From positions 29,185 through 93,184 of the forward strand of contig NZ_VXLC01000032.1 of NCBI RefSeq assembly GCF_008704205.1: a stretch of DNA of 64,000 nt, given 5' to 3'. The notes under the pieces were generated by a model. It worked only from the letters and a program-made list of their open reading frames with translations. It had not been told where the DNA came from and did not search any database. Position 1 is the first letter of the stretch. The number at the start of each line of letters is the position of its first letter. Below are positions 1-8,275 of the stretch, in pieces. This DNA is from Nocardia colli (GTDB lineage: Bacteria > Actinomycetota > Actinomycetes > Mycobacteriales > Mycobacteriaceae). The translations under genes were made by a program, and so were the position numbers.

Positions 1-647
1 AGGTCCGGCGGGTCGCGGACTCCTTGCCGGGCGGGGCCGGTGTGGTGTGTGACCTGAGCCGGCCAGGTGCCGCCGACGAGATTTTCGATACCGCCGACAT
101 CCTGTCCGACGGTCCCGACATCGTCGTGCTGAACGGACCGGGTCCGGTGCCGGGCAGGGCGACGGATCTCGACGAGACCGCTCTGCACAGCGCGGTCGAC
201 ATATTGCTGGCGGCCAATATCGGCGTGGTCAACCGTGCGCTGCCCGGTATGCGCCGACGTCGGTGGGGGCGCGTTGTCGCGATCGGTTCCAGCGGGGTCG
301 AGGCGCCGCTGCCGGGGTTGGCGACGTCGAATCTCGGTCGGGCCGCGCTCGCCGCGTACCTCAAGACGCTCGCCGCGGAGGTGGCAGTCGACGGTGTGAC
401 CGTGAATATGGTTCTGCCGGGTCGAATCGCTACCGGCCGGGTCGAATCGCTGGACCAACTCGCCGCGGCGAACAGCGGACGAACGGTCGAGCAAGTTCGC
501 GCGGCCTCCCGGTCCCGGATTCCGGTCGGACGCTACGGCCGCCCGGATGAACTGGGCGCCGTTGCCGCGTTCCTCTGCGGCGAACCGGCGTCGTATGTGA
601 CCGGCGGATTGATCCGTTGCGACGGGGGACTGCTCGGCAACCTCTGA
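1..647 (+). CDS. SDR-family oxidoreductase, 5' end outside window
   Basis: Short-chain dehydrogenase/reductase missing its N-terminus; the reading frame is open back to the first base, so the GxxxGxG cofactor motif lies upstream of the window. Visible are the NNAG-like strand (VVLNGPGPVP), the central ANIGVVNRALPGMRRRRWG helix, the active-site Ser region (AIGSSGVEAPLPG) and the C-terminal GRYGRPDELGAVAAFL and YVTGGLIRCDGGL segments typical of FabG-like SDRs. Where most SDRs have YxxxK this protein has SNLGRAALAAYLKTLA, so the catalytic Tyr is displaced, as in an SDR subgroup with a SNxxR signature. The exact substrate is unknown. It ends 32 nt before an aldehyde dehydrogenase on the same strand and is probably in the same operon. 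Confidence 0.85.
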   Translation, partial: VRRVADSLPGGAGVVCDLSRPGAADEIFDTADILSDGPDIVVLNGPGPVPGRATDLDETALHSAVDILLAANIGVVNRALPGMRRRRWGRVVAIGSSGVEAPLPGLATSNLGRAALAAYLKTLAAEVAVDGVTVNMVLPGRIATGRVESLDQLAAANSGRTVEQVRAASRSRIPVGRYGRPDELGAVAAFLCGEPASYVTGGLIRCDGGLLGNL

Positions 648-679
648 ACCAAGCTCGCCCAATTGTAAGGAACAACTGT

Positions 680-2104
680 ATGACTACGATCAACAATCTC
701 ATCGGCGGTGAGCGGACCGGAACGCCGGAGATCGAACGGCGAAATCCCGCGGACGACACCGACGTCGTCGCCGTCAGTCCCGGGTCGACCGCCGTCGATA
801 TCCGGACCGCGGTCGAAGCCGCGGTCGCCGCGCAGAGTGGTTGGGCCGCGCTGTCTCCGATCGCCCGCGGCGCGGTACTCCTCGATGCCGCGGAACTGCT
901 CCGGCTACGACGCGACGCGATCGCGACCGACCTCACCAGGGAAGAGGGCAAAACCCTCACCGAGGCGCACGGGGAAGTCCGCCGCGCGATCGATGTCCTG
1001 CGTTTCTTCGGTGCCGGTGGCTGGCGCAGCACCGGCGATATCCTCCCGAGCAGCTTCGCCCGCACGACCGTGTACACCCAGCCCAAGCCCCTCGGGGTGG
1101 TCGGTTTGATCACCCCGTGGAATTTCCCGATCGCCATTCCCGCCTGGAAAATGGCGCCGGCGTTGATATCCGGCAACGCCGTCGTGCTCAAACCGGCCGA
1201 ACTGACTCCGCTGTCGGTGTTTCACTTGACGGAAGCTCTGGTGGATGCGGGGCTACCGGCCGGCGTGCTGAATGTGGTGCACGGCCGCGGTGCCGTCGTA
1301 GGGGAAGCCCTGGTGGGGCACCCGGAGATCGCGGCCATATCGTTCACCGGCTCTACCGAGGTAGGCAATCGTATTCGGGATGTCGCGAATTCGCGTCACG
1401 CGCGGGTTCAGCTGGAGATGGGCGGCAAGAACGCATTTCTGGTGCTCGACGACGCTGATCCGGATCAGGCCGCGGCCGTCGTCGCGGCAGGCGGCTTCGG
1501 CCTGACCGGCCAAGCCTGCACGGCGACATCGAGGGTTTACGTCACTCCGGGTGTGCGCGAAGCGTTTGTTCGGGCACTCCGCGATCGTGCCGCGGCCCAC
1601 CGTGTGGGCAATGGACTCGACGCGGACACCACCATGGGGCCGGTGATCTCCGCGGCGCAACTTGTCCGGGATCGAGACGCGGTGGCATACGCCGAGGCGG
1701 CCGGATTCGACGTCGGCACTCCCGAAGATCTTCCCGGACAATACTTCGCGCCGGTAGTGATCACCGACGCCGTCCACGACAGTCAGATTGTGCGGGACGA
1801 GATCTTCGGCCCGATCATCGCGGTCGTAGAAGTCGCGGATTACGAGGAGGGCCTGGCCAAGGTCAACGACTCCCGCTATGGACTCAGTGCGGGCGTGTGC
1901 ACGAAAAACCTTGGCCTCGCCTATGATTTCGCGTCCCGCGCCCGAGTCGGCGTGGTGAAGGTCAATCGGCCGACGACGGGATTGGACCTGAATGTGCCGT
2001 TCGGCGGGGTAGGTGAGTCGTCGACGAATACATTCCGCGAACAGGGTGCCCGAGCCGTCGATTTCTACACCTGGTCCAAGAGTGTGTATATGGGATATCA
2101 GTGA
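680..2104 (+). CDS. Aldehyde dehydrogenase family protein
   Basis: NAD(P)-dependent aldehyde dehydrogenase of 474 residues, normal family length. It oxidises an aldehyde to its acid via a thiohemiacetal. The Rossmann core is visible (ITPWNFPIAIPAWKMAPAL, SFTGSTEVG), with general base Glu near residue 246 in LEMGGKN, catalytic Cys near 280 in GQACTATSR, and the EIFGPII motif near the C-terminus. The ATG at 680 is chosen because a TAAGGA ribosome site lies just upstream; an earlier in-frame start would overlap the SDR. The GDILPSSFARTTVYTQPKPLGVVG region resembles the alpha-ketoglutaric-semialdehyde dehydrogenase branch, but substrate assignment from this is only a guess. Pairing with the SDR suggests sequential alcohol to aldehyde to acid oxidation. 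Confidence 0.9.
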   Translation: MTTINNLIGGERTGTPEIERRNPADDTDVVAVSPGSTAVDIRTAVEAAVAAQSGWAALSPIARGAVLLDAAELLRLRRDAIATDLTREEGKTLTEAHGEVRRAIDVLRFFGAGGWRSTGDILPSSFARTTVYTQPKPLGVVGLITPWNFPIAIPAWKMAPALISGNAVVLKPAELTPLSVFHLTEALVDAGLPAGVLNVVHGRGAVVGEALVGHPEIAAISFTGSTEVGNRIRDVANSRHARVQLEMGGKNAFLVLDDADPDQAAAVVAAGGFGLTGQACTATSRVYVTPGVREAFVRALRDRAAAHRVGNGLDADTTMGPVISAAQLVRDRDAVAYAEAAGFDVGTPEDLPGQYFAPVVITDAVHDSQIVRDEIFGPIIAVVEVADYEEGLAKVNDSRYGLSAGVCTKNLGLAYDFASRARVGVVKVNRPTTGLDLNVPFGGVGESSTNTFREQGARAVDFYTWSKSVYMGYQ

Positions 2105-2141
2105 TGGCACGGGTTTCGGCCTACCGGTGCCATATTCGGCC

Positions 2142-2153
2142 GGGACCGGTCCC
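2142..2153. repeat. GGGACCGGTCCC palindrome, copy 1
   Basis: Perfect 12-bp palindrome in the 224-nt convergent space between the aldehyde dehydrogenase and the P-loop kinase. The same 12-mer occurs at three other non-coding places (23323, 38367, 52165). Confidence 0.7.
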
Positions 2154-2240
2154 ACATCGCCGATACGAGACTCGAAAATGTCTCGGGACCCGTCCCCTCC
2201 CGGGAAAGGGGTGTACCCATCGGGAGTACGACCCCGGTCG

Positions 2241-2274
2241 GCGGCGGCGCCCTATGTGCGTAGGGCGCCGCCGC
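2241..2274. terminator. Bidirectional terminator-like hairpin
   Basis: Arms 2241-2254 and 2261-2274 are perfectly complementary over 14 bp around a 6-nt loop, very GC rich. It lies between two convergent genes, where a shared terminator is expected. There is no U-tract, as is common in actinobacteria. Confidence 0.7.
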
Positions 2275-2328
2275 TGTACTCCGGCTTCCGATCGACAGAT
2301 GCCGGCCTCGGCGGCCGTTCGTGCGGAT

Positions 2329-2853
2329 TCAGTTCGTCGGCAGCTCGGCGCGGATCGCGGCGACCTTCGCCGCGACGGTGCCGGTCTCGTCGATGTTGTC
2401 GATGAGTATTCGAGGTTCGGTGAACGGTTCCCACTGCCGGGCCTGCACTTGCGCCCAGGTCGGGTTGCCCTGCCCCGGCCAATCCGGAACGCGCGTCTCC
2501 ACCCGGCGGCGATGCTCGGCCACATCCGAGCAGATCACCTCCACCCAGCTGAGCGCTACGTTCAGCCGGCCGGCGAGGTCGGTCCACATCTTCCTGGCCG
2601 CCTCCACGTTGTTGCAGGCATCGACGACCACGGAGCGGCCGCCCCGGAGCTGGTCTTCGGCGACCCACGCGGCGGCGACGTAACCGACCGGGTTTTCTTC
2701 GAACGGCATCAACGTCGCCACGATCGCCGCCTCGATGGTGTCGATCCGTAGAAACGTCGTCCCCATCTCGTCGGCAAGCGCACGGGCCACAGTGGTCTTC
2801 CCGCATCCCGGTCGACCGGCGAATACCACCAAACAAGTTGTCTGAACCGCCAT
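2329..2853 (-). CDS. AAA-family P-loop ATPase / kinase-like protein
   Basis: 174-residue protein with a Walker A motif right at the N-terminus (FAGRPGCGKTTVARALA, about residues 11-27), a DxID segment after strand 2 (LRIDTIE) and a Walker B-like strand (SVVVDACNN). The compact architecture and the later R-rich lid region (HRRRVETR) are those of small P-loop phosphotransferases related to adenylylsulfate kinase and chloramphenicol phosphotransferase-like proteins. It presumably phosphorylates a small molecule, but the substrate cannot be read from the sequence. It is monocistronic, convergent with the aldehyde dehydrogenase and divergent from the alpha-amylase. Confidence 0.8.
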   Translation of the reverse strand: MAVQTTCLVVFAGRPGCGKTTVARALADEMGTTFLRIDTIEAAIVATLMPFEENPVGYVAAAWVAEDQLRGGRSVVVDACNNVEAARKMWTDLAGRLNVALSWVEVICSDVAEHRRRVETRVPDWPGQGNPTWAQVQARQWEPFTEPRILIDNIDETGTVAAKVAAIRAELPTN

Positions 2854-2921
2854 ACCGTCGATCCTAGGTGGCCCGCCCGAGCAGGCATTGTTCGATGCGC
2901 ACGCTCGGTTACAGTCTCCCT

Positions 2922-4355
2922 ATGTTCCGCGTATGGGTGTTTGCGCTGGTTACCGCGGTGACGACGACTTGGGTTGCGGTGCCTGCCGAGGTATCGGCGC
3001 AGGAGCCGGCGGGGCGGGATGTGATCGTGCAGATGTTCGGGTGGAACTGGCGGTCCATCGGTCACGAATGTCAGGCGACGCTCGGCAAATTCGGATACGG
3101 CGCTGTGCAGACAGCGCCACCGGAGGAGCATTCCCAGTTGCCGGACAAGGGATTTCCGTGGTGGCAGGGGTACTCCGCGGTGTCCTACAAGCTGGACAGT
3201 CGCTTCGGTACGCGCGACGAGCTGGCGTCGATGGTCCGCAGCTGCCACGACTCCGGTGTCCGGGTGTACATCGACGCGGTGATCAACAACATGTCCGCGA
3301 CGACCGAGTGCGCTATCGGCAGCGCCGGCACTCCGTACTGCCATTATTCGTATCCGACAGTGCCCTACGGTGATCGCGACTTCCATCATTGCGGAACGCC
3401 GAATGACGCGGTCCAGGACTATTACGACCGCTTCCAGGTGTTCAACTGCCAGTCGTTCAACGGCGCAGACCTGGCGACCGAGAACGACACTGTCCGGGAC
3501 CGGATCGCCGGCTACCTCAACGATCTGCTCGCACTCGGCGTCGACGGTTTCCGCATCGATTCGGCCAAACACATACCACCCGAGGATATTTCGGCCATCG
3601 AGCAGCGCCTGACCCGACCGGCCTACGTCTACCAGGAGGCCATCTACGGCGCGGGCGAACCCGTGCAACCCGAGGAATACCTCGCCACCGGCGCGGTGAT
3701 GGACCTTCGCTACGCCGGCGCCCTGAGCCAGACTTTCCGCCAGGGCCGACTGGCCGGTCTGCGCACCTTCGGCTCGGCGTTGCCCTCCGGCAAATCCGTG
3801 GTCTTCGTCGCCGACCACGACACCGAGCACCAAGGCACCACCCTCACCTACGCCGACGGCGACCGCTACACCCTCGCCAACGCGTTCATGCTCGCCTGGC
3901 CCTATGGCCGCCCAAAAGTGTTGAGCGGCTACGCATTCAACTCCTACGACGAAGCACCCCCGTCTGACCCGCTCGGCCGCGCCACCGACGCCCACTGCGG
4001 CGACGGCCACTGGCAGTGCGAACACGCCTGGCCCGGCATCGGCCCCATGGTCGCCTTCCACCAACAGGTCCAAGGCCAACCGGTAGTCAACTGGTCCGAC
4101 AACGGCGCCAACCGCATCGCCTTCGGCCGCGGCACCGAGGGCTACCTCATCCTCAACGGCGAAGACGTCCCAGCCACCGGCACCTACCAAACCTCCCTCC
4201 CCGCAGGCCGCTACTGCGACGTCATGCACGGCACCCGCCAAGCCGGAACCTGCACCGGCCCGACCTACCAAATCGACAACACCGGCCTACTCCACGCCGA
4301 AGTAGCGCCCCAGTCCGGGCTCGCACTCCACACCGGTGCCACCGTCGCCCGGTAA
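2922..4355 (+). CDS. Secreted alpha-amylase, GH13
   Basis: Glycoside hydrolase family 13 endo-amylase of 477 residues cleaving alpha-1,4-glucans outside the cell. It starts with a Sec signal peptide (MFRVWVFALVTAV, likely cleaved after AEVSA near residue 26). The four GH13 regions are present: DAVINN (about 118-123), GFRIDSAKH with nucleophile Asp213, YQEA with acid/base Glu239, and VADHD with Asp300. Region I has Asn where His is usual (DAVxNH) and region IV has DHD instead of NHD. A beta-sandwich C-domain follows (ILNGEDVPATGTYQTSLPAG); there is no starch-binding domain. An ATG at 2895 is an alternative start that would lengthen the signal peptide's n-region. Confidence 0.93.
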   Translation: MFRVWVFALVTAVTTTWVAVPAEVSAQEPAGRDVIVQMFGWNWRSIGHECQATLGKFGYGAVQTAPPEEHSQLPDKGFPWWQGYSAVSYKLDSRFGTRDELASMVRSCHDSGVRVYIDAVINNMSATTECAIGSAGTPYCHYSYPTVPYGDRDFHHCGTPNDAVQDYYDRFQVFNCQSFNGADLATENDTVRDRIAGYLNDLLALGVDGFRIDSAKHIPPEDISAIEQRLTRPAYVYQEAIYGAGEPVQPEEYLATGAVMDLRYAGALSQTFRQGRLAGLRTFGSALPSGKSVVFVADHDTEHQGTTLTYADGDRYTLANAFMLAWPYGRPKVLSGYAFNSYDEAPPSDPLGRATDAHCGDGHWQCEHAWPGIGPMVAFHQQVQGQPVVNWSDNGANRIAFGRGTEGYLILNGEDVPATGTYQTSLPAGRYCDVMHGTRQAGTCTGPTYQIDNTGLLHAEVAPQSGLALHTGATVAR

Positions 4356-4499
4356 CCCTGAGGCGGACCTGGGATAACAACCGCCCCCTCGTATTCCCAC
4401 GCTCGGTAATAGCTGATTGACAGGCTATCGGCCAGTAACGACAGTGATGGCGGTGTCGCTCGTCCGAAAGCTGTTCTACCGCAATAGATCGAGGATCCG

Positions 4500-4793
4500 A
4501 TGAAGGTTCGCAAGCTTATTGTTCTCGCTGGCATCGGCCTCACATTTCTCGCGGCGCCGGCCGCGCTCGCCGAGCCGATCACCGGCTCCTCGGGAACCGG
4601 TTCGTCGGTGGTCGACGCGGGCTCTGCGGCGATCGGGTCAGCGGGCTTGAACCAAACCGGTTCTGCGGGTGGCGCATTCGACAATTGCGATCAAGCCCGG
4701 GCAGCCCACCGGGCGCCGTTGTTCCGCGGTGAACCCGGGTACAGCCCGCTGCTCGATCCCGGTGACTCCGGCATGGCCTGCCCGACGGTCTGA
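4500..4793 (+). CDS. Small secreted protein with degenerate Excalibur domain
   Basis: 97-residue exported protein. The signal peptide (MKVRKLIVLAGIGLTFLA) ends in a clear AxA site (AALA|EP), followed by a Ser/Gly-rich linker. The C-terminal 35 residues (FDNCDQARAAHRAPLFRG, then GYSPLLDPGDSGMACP) match the Excalibur pattern of two Cys and a calcium-loop-like DxDxDG segment; here the loop reads DPGDSG, so an acidic ligand is lost. A GAGGA ribosome site lies 4 nt before the ATG. Its function is unknown; Excalibur proteins are cell-surface proteins in Gram-positives. Confidence 0.8.
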   Translation: MKVRKLIVLAGIGLTFLAAPAALAEPITGSSGTGSSVVDAGSAAIGSAGLNQTGSAGGAFDNCDQARAAHRAPLFRGEPGYSPLLDPGDSGMACPTV

Positions 4794-4934
4794 GTGAGGC
4801 ATAGCCCCCGTCTTCGTGCCGCGCCAGGCGAGACCGATCAATTCCTCCCGCGGTTGGGAAGGGTTCGGCAGACACTCGGCTATCGCGCGGTAATTTCATC
4901 TTTTACCGCTGTTCGAACGAGCGAGGCGTGGCCG

Positions 4935-5894
4935 ATGAATCGAATATCCGAAACCGGGCGAACCGAGCGCGCGGATATTCTTTCCGGCGTCGCTGCCAAT
5001 GCCCTGCTCGTCGCCGCGGCGCGCGGGCTCGCCGCACGCCGATCGAATTCGCTGGTGAGCGATCGGTTTGCCGAGGTCTTCTGCCGGGCCGCCGGGCCGC
5101 ACTGGGCGGCGCTGTTCGACGACCACGCGCCACCAACCGTGGAACATCCCTTGCGCTCCCCGGGTTTCGGGACCTTCTTTCAGGAATTCCTGGCCGCCCG
5201 GACCAGATATTTCGACGACTATCTGCGCGTGGCTGCCGAGGGCGGTGTGCGGCAGATCGTCGTGCTCGGCGCAGGTCTCGACGCACGTGCCTATCGATCG
5301 GCATGGCCCGACGGCACGATCTGCTACGAGGTGGATCGCCCGCAGGTGCTCGAGTTCAAGCGCTGCGCCCTGGCCGATGACGGCGCCGAACCGGTGGCCG
5401 AGCGGCGCGAGGTGGCCGCCGATCTGACTTCGCACTGGTCGGCGGTGTTGCGAGACAGCGGCTTCGACCCCTCGGCCGCCACCGCGTGGCTGGCCGAAGG
5501 CCTGCTGCTCTACCTGTCCGCGACGGAGCAGGACGCTCTGTTCGAGGCCATCGACGCGCTCTCCGCGCCGGGCAGCCAGATCGGCGTCGAGCATGTGACC
5601 TCGATGCCCGACGAGCTGTATTCGGCGCTGGCCGCCGAGCGGGCGGGATCGCTGGGCGTCGCCCGGTGGGGGCGCTTCATCCGCAACGAGCGCCGGGCCG
5701 AACCGGCACGGTGGTTCGGCGAGCACGGCTGGGTCGGCGGCCGGACCACCCTGGACCGGTATCTGATCGCGGCCGGGCGGGAACTCCCGGCGCCCGCCGT
5801 CCCGGTCCGCAACGCACTGGCCCCGCTGATCACCCTGATCACCGCACACAAGGTGGCTGGACGCGTGAACCTGCCGCTGCTCCGGCAACCATGA
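4935..5894 (+). CDS. Class I SAM-dependent methyltransferase, TIGR00027 type
   Basis: 319-residue methyltransferase of the family expanded in mycobacteria and nocardiae (leucine carboxyl methyltransferase/PPM-like). Diagnostic segments are the N-terminal DILSGVAANALLVAAARG, the SAM-binding VVLGAGLDARAYR and the AWLAEGLLLYL motif. Members usually O-methylate carboxylates or hydroxyls. The gene ends in an ATGA overlap with a terpene synthase, so it is translationally coupled to terpene biosynthesis and may methylate a product or intermediate of that pathway; this is inferred from context. The ATG at 4935 fits family N-termini better than upstream in-frame codons. Confidence 0.88.
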   Translation: MNRISETGRTERADILSGVAANALLVAAARGLAARRSNSLVSDRFAEVFCRAAGPHWAALFDDHAPPTVEHPLRSPGFGTFFQEFLAARTRYFDDYLRVAAEGGVRQIVVLGAGLDARAYRSAWPDGTICYEVDRPQVLEFKRCALADDGAEPVAERREVAADLTSHWSAVLRDSGFDPSAATAWLAEGLLLYLSATEQDALFEAIDALSAPGSQIGVEHVTSMPDELYSALAAERAGSLGVARWGRFIRNERRAEPARWFGEHGWVGGRTTLDRYLIAAGRELPAPAVPVRNALAPLITLITAHKVAGRVNLPLLRQP

Positions 5895-6913
5895 GCCGGG
5901 CCTCACGATCACCCTGGGACGGCGTTCGGCGGCTGGCCGTCGCTTCGCCGAGTCCTTGGGCAGACGTAGCCGAAGCGCACGCCCGGAGCTGGGTCCGGTC
6001 GCGCGGACTGGTCCGATCCACTCCGGCGCAGCACCGTTTCGACTGGACCGGGGCGGGAGCGCTTGCGGCACAGGTCTATTCGTCCGCGTCCGGTGTCACG
6101 GAGTTGTCCGTCGCCGCGGACTGGCTCGGGTGGCTGTTCCTGCTCGATGATCAGCTCGACGAGGGGGCCGTCGGGCGAGATCCGGTGGCCACGCGGGCTT
6201 TTCTGCGCCCCCTGACCACGGTGTGCGGCGAGCAGCCGCAGCGGCGGGCGCACGACGGCGGACCGCTGTCCGACGCTCTGCGCGACATCTGGCGGCGCAT
6301 GGCGGCCGCGATGCCGCTGTTCTGGCGCCGGCGATTCGCGCGGCATCTGCTCGAATATCTGGAGGGCTGCACCTGGGAGGCGGCCAATCGTGCGCTGCAC
6401 CGGATCCCGGATCTCGCCGTGTACCCGTCCCGCCGCCGGACCGCGGGGGCGATCTGGCCGGCCCTGGACGTGCTGGAATTCGTCGCGCATGCGCCGCTGC
6501 CGGATCGGTTGCTCGCCGATCCGTCGTTCGCCGAAATGTGCCGGGCCGCTGCGGATGTCATCTGCTGGACCGACGACGTGCTGACCGTCGGCAAGGAGCG
6601 GGCGCGCGGCGACGTGCACAACTTCGTCATCGTGCTCGAACACGCCACCGGCTGCACAGCCGAGGACGCGGCAGCCGAGGTCACCCGCCGTATCGACCGC
6701 AGGCTGGGTGATTTCCTGGCGGGTGAACGCCGTCTGGCCGGCGTTCTCGACGCGCTGCCCGCGGACCCGGAGGTCCGCCGTCACGCCGCCGAATATGTTG
6801 CGGGCCTGCGTAATTGGATGCGCGGCCATCTCGAGTGGGGGTTGCGGACGGATCGGTATCAAGTGACCGGCACTGCCGGAACAGATCCCGGTTATCTCGA
6901 GAATCTGAGTTGA
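5891..6913 (+). CDS. Class I terpene synthase
   Basis: 340-residue terpene cyclase that ionises and cyclises a prenyl diphosphate. The aspartate-rich metal site DDQLDE is at residues 86-91. The NSE triad is present as DDVLTVGKE at 228-236 (second Asp229-type position, Thr232, Glu236), and the diphosphate-sensor RY pair appears in LRTDRYQ near the C-terminus. Length and single alpha-domain are typical of bacterial sesqui- or diterpene synthases; product and chain length cannot be told from sequence. The start overlaps the methyltransferase stop (ATGA). A P450 and an FAD oxidoreductase follow directly and are likely to oxidise the hydrocarbon. Confidence 0.92.
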   Translation: MSRASRSPWDGVRRLAVASPSPWADVAEAHARSWVRSRGLVRSTPAQHRFDWTGAGALAAQVYSSASGVTELSVAADWLGWLFLLDDQLDEGAVGRDPVATRAFLRPLTTVCGEQPQRRAHDGGPLSDALRDIWRRMAAAMPLFWRRRFARHLLEYLEGCTWEAANRALHRIPDLAVYPSRRRTAGAIWPALDVLEFVAHAPLPDRLLADPSFAEMCRAAADVICWTDDVLTVGKERARGDVHNFVIVLEHATGCTAEDAAAEVTRRIDRRLGDFLAGERRLAGVLDALPADPEVRRHAAEYVAGLRNWMRGHLEWGLRTDRYQVTGTAGTDPGYLENLS

Positions 6914-6919
6914 GGAACG

Positions 6920-8275
6920 ATGTCCGACTATGCAATGAATCCGGCAACCGCTGCGCTGCCGCTCCTCGGTCATGCACACGAGTTATGGTTCCGGCCGCTG
7001 CCTTTCGTACAGTCCCTGCGTAGTTGTGGCGATATCGCCACCATCCGGATCGGCACGCTGGACGCATTTGTGGTCAACCATCCCGCCCTTATCCGGCGAA
7101 TGCTGGTCCAGGATGTCGAAATGTTCGACAAGGGTGCGCATTTCGACAAGATGGTGCCCTTCACGGGCAACGGCCTGTTCAATTCGCACGGCGAATTCCA
7201 TGCGCGGCAGCGCCGATTGCTGCGTCCGGCGTTCCGGCGCGGCCGGATAGCGCGGTATGTACCGATGATGCGGGATCTGGCGGAGGCGCGTATCCGATCG
7301 TGGACCCCGGACGGCGAAGTAGACCTCACCGAGGAATGGCGATCGCTGGCCTTGGCCATCGTGAGCAAGGCGCTCTGCTCGACGGACCTGGGTGACGCGG
7401 CGGTCCGGGAGTTCGATCGGTCGCTGCCGATCGTGCTCGACGGCATCGGCAAGCGAGTGCTGGACCCGACCGGGCTGCTGGAGAAACTGCCGCTGCCGGC
7501 AAACCGCCGGTTCGACCGAGCCGTCGCCGCGCTGCACCGGATGATCGACGACATCATCGACGCCTACCGGCGCGGTGGTGTCGACCACGGCGACCTGCTC
7601 TCGCTGATGCTGCACGCCCAGGACGGCGCCACCCACGAGTCGATGACCGACGCGCAGGTGCACGACGAAGTGATGTCGATACTCGCCGCCGGCGCCGAGA
7701 CCACGGCCGACACCCTCACGTGGGCGTGCTGGTCGATCGCCGGGCGACCGCGGGTGCAGAACCGGATTCGCGCCGAGGTCGAGGCGGTCGCGGGCGATCG
7801 GGCGCTCGAGGCCGAGGACCTGGCGCAGCTCGACTACACCCGGCGGGTGCTGACCGAAACGTTGCGCCTGTACCCGACGACCTGGATCCTCACCCGGCGT
7901 CCGCGCACCGGCATCGTGCTCGGCGGGCACCCGATCCCGGCCGGCGCTATGGTTCTGTTCTCGATCTACGCCCTGCATCGTGATCCGGCGCTCTACCCCG
8001 AACCAGAGGTGTTCGATCCGGACCGCTGGACTCCCGAGCGCGCGAAAGATATTGCGCCGGGGGCATACTTGCCGTTCGGCGCCGGGACCCGGGGATGCGC
8101 CGGTGAGCCGTTCGCGTGGGCGGAGATGCTGGTCGTCCTGGCGACGCTCGTGCGGCGCCGGCGAATTCGATCCGCCCACGACGCGCCGCTGTGGCCGCGG
8201 GCGAAGGCGTTGCTGATGCCGCCGCGGTACTCGATCATCGCGCGGCCGCATCCTGCCGGGCAGGTGATTCGATGA
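6920..8275 (+). CDS. Cytochrome P450, terpene-tailoring candidate
   Basis: 451-residue P450. Its I-helix oxygen-binding motif is AGAETTADTL, the K-helix ExxR is ETLRLYP, and the heme-thiolate loop is PFGAGTRGCAGEPFAW with Cys as the axial ligand. The eukaryote-like features (ETLRLYPTTWILTR, PEVFDPDRWTPERA) match bacterial P450s that oxidise terpene hydrocarbons, such as pentalenene oxygenase relatives. It starts 7 nt after the terpene synthase stop and ends in an ATGA overlap with the FAD oxidoreductase. The most likely role is multi-step oxidation of the terpene skeleton; substrate and position are inferred from context only. Confidence 0.92.
   Translation: MSDYAMNPATAALPLLGHAHELWFRPLPFVQSLRSCGDIATIRIGTLDAFVVNHPALIRRMLVQDVEMFDKGAHFDKMVPFTGNGLFNSHGEFHARQRRLLRPAFRRGRIARYVPMMRDLAEARIRSWTPDGEVDLTEEWRSLALAIVSKALCSTDLGDAAVREFDRSLPIVLDGIGKRVLDPTGLLEKLPLPANRRFDRAVAALHRMIDDIIDAYRRGGVDHGDLLSLMLHAQDGATHESMTDAQVHDEVMSILAAGAETTADTLTWACWSIAGRPRVQNRIRAEVEAVAGDRALEAEDLAQLDYTRRVLTETLRLYPTTWILTRRPRTGIVLGGHPIPAGAMVLFSIYALHRDPALYPEPEVFDPDRWTPERAKDIAPGAYLPFGAGTRGCAGEPFAWAEMLVVLATLVRRRRIRSAHDAPLWPRAKALLMPPRYSIIARPHPAGQVIR

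Noticed and set aside
2709..4271. Long open frame antisense to the alpha-amylase
   Set aside because: Low-complexity Gly/Ala/Val-rich translation without homology; caused by high GC opposite a real GH13 gene.
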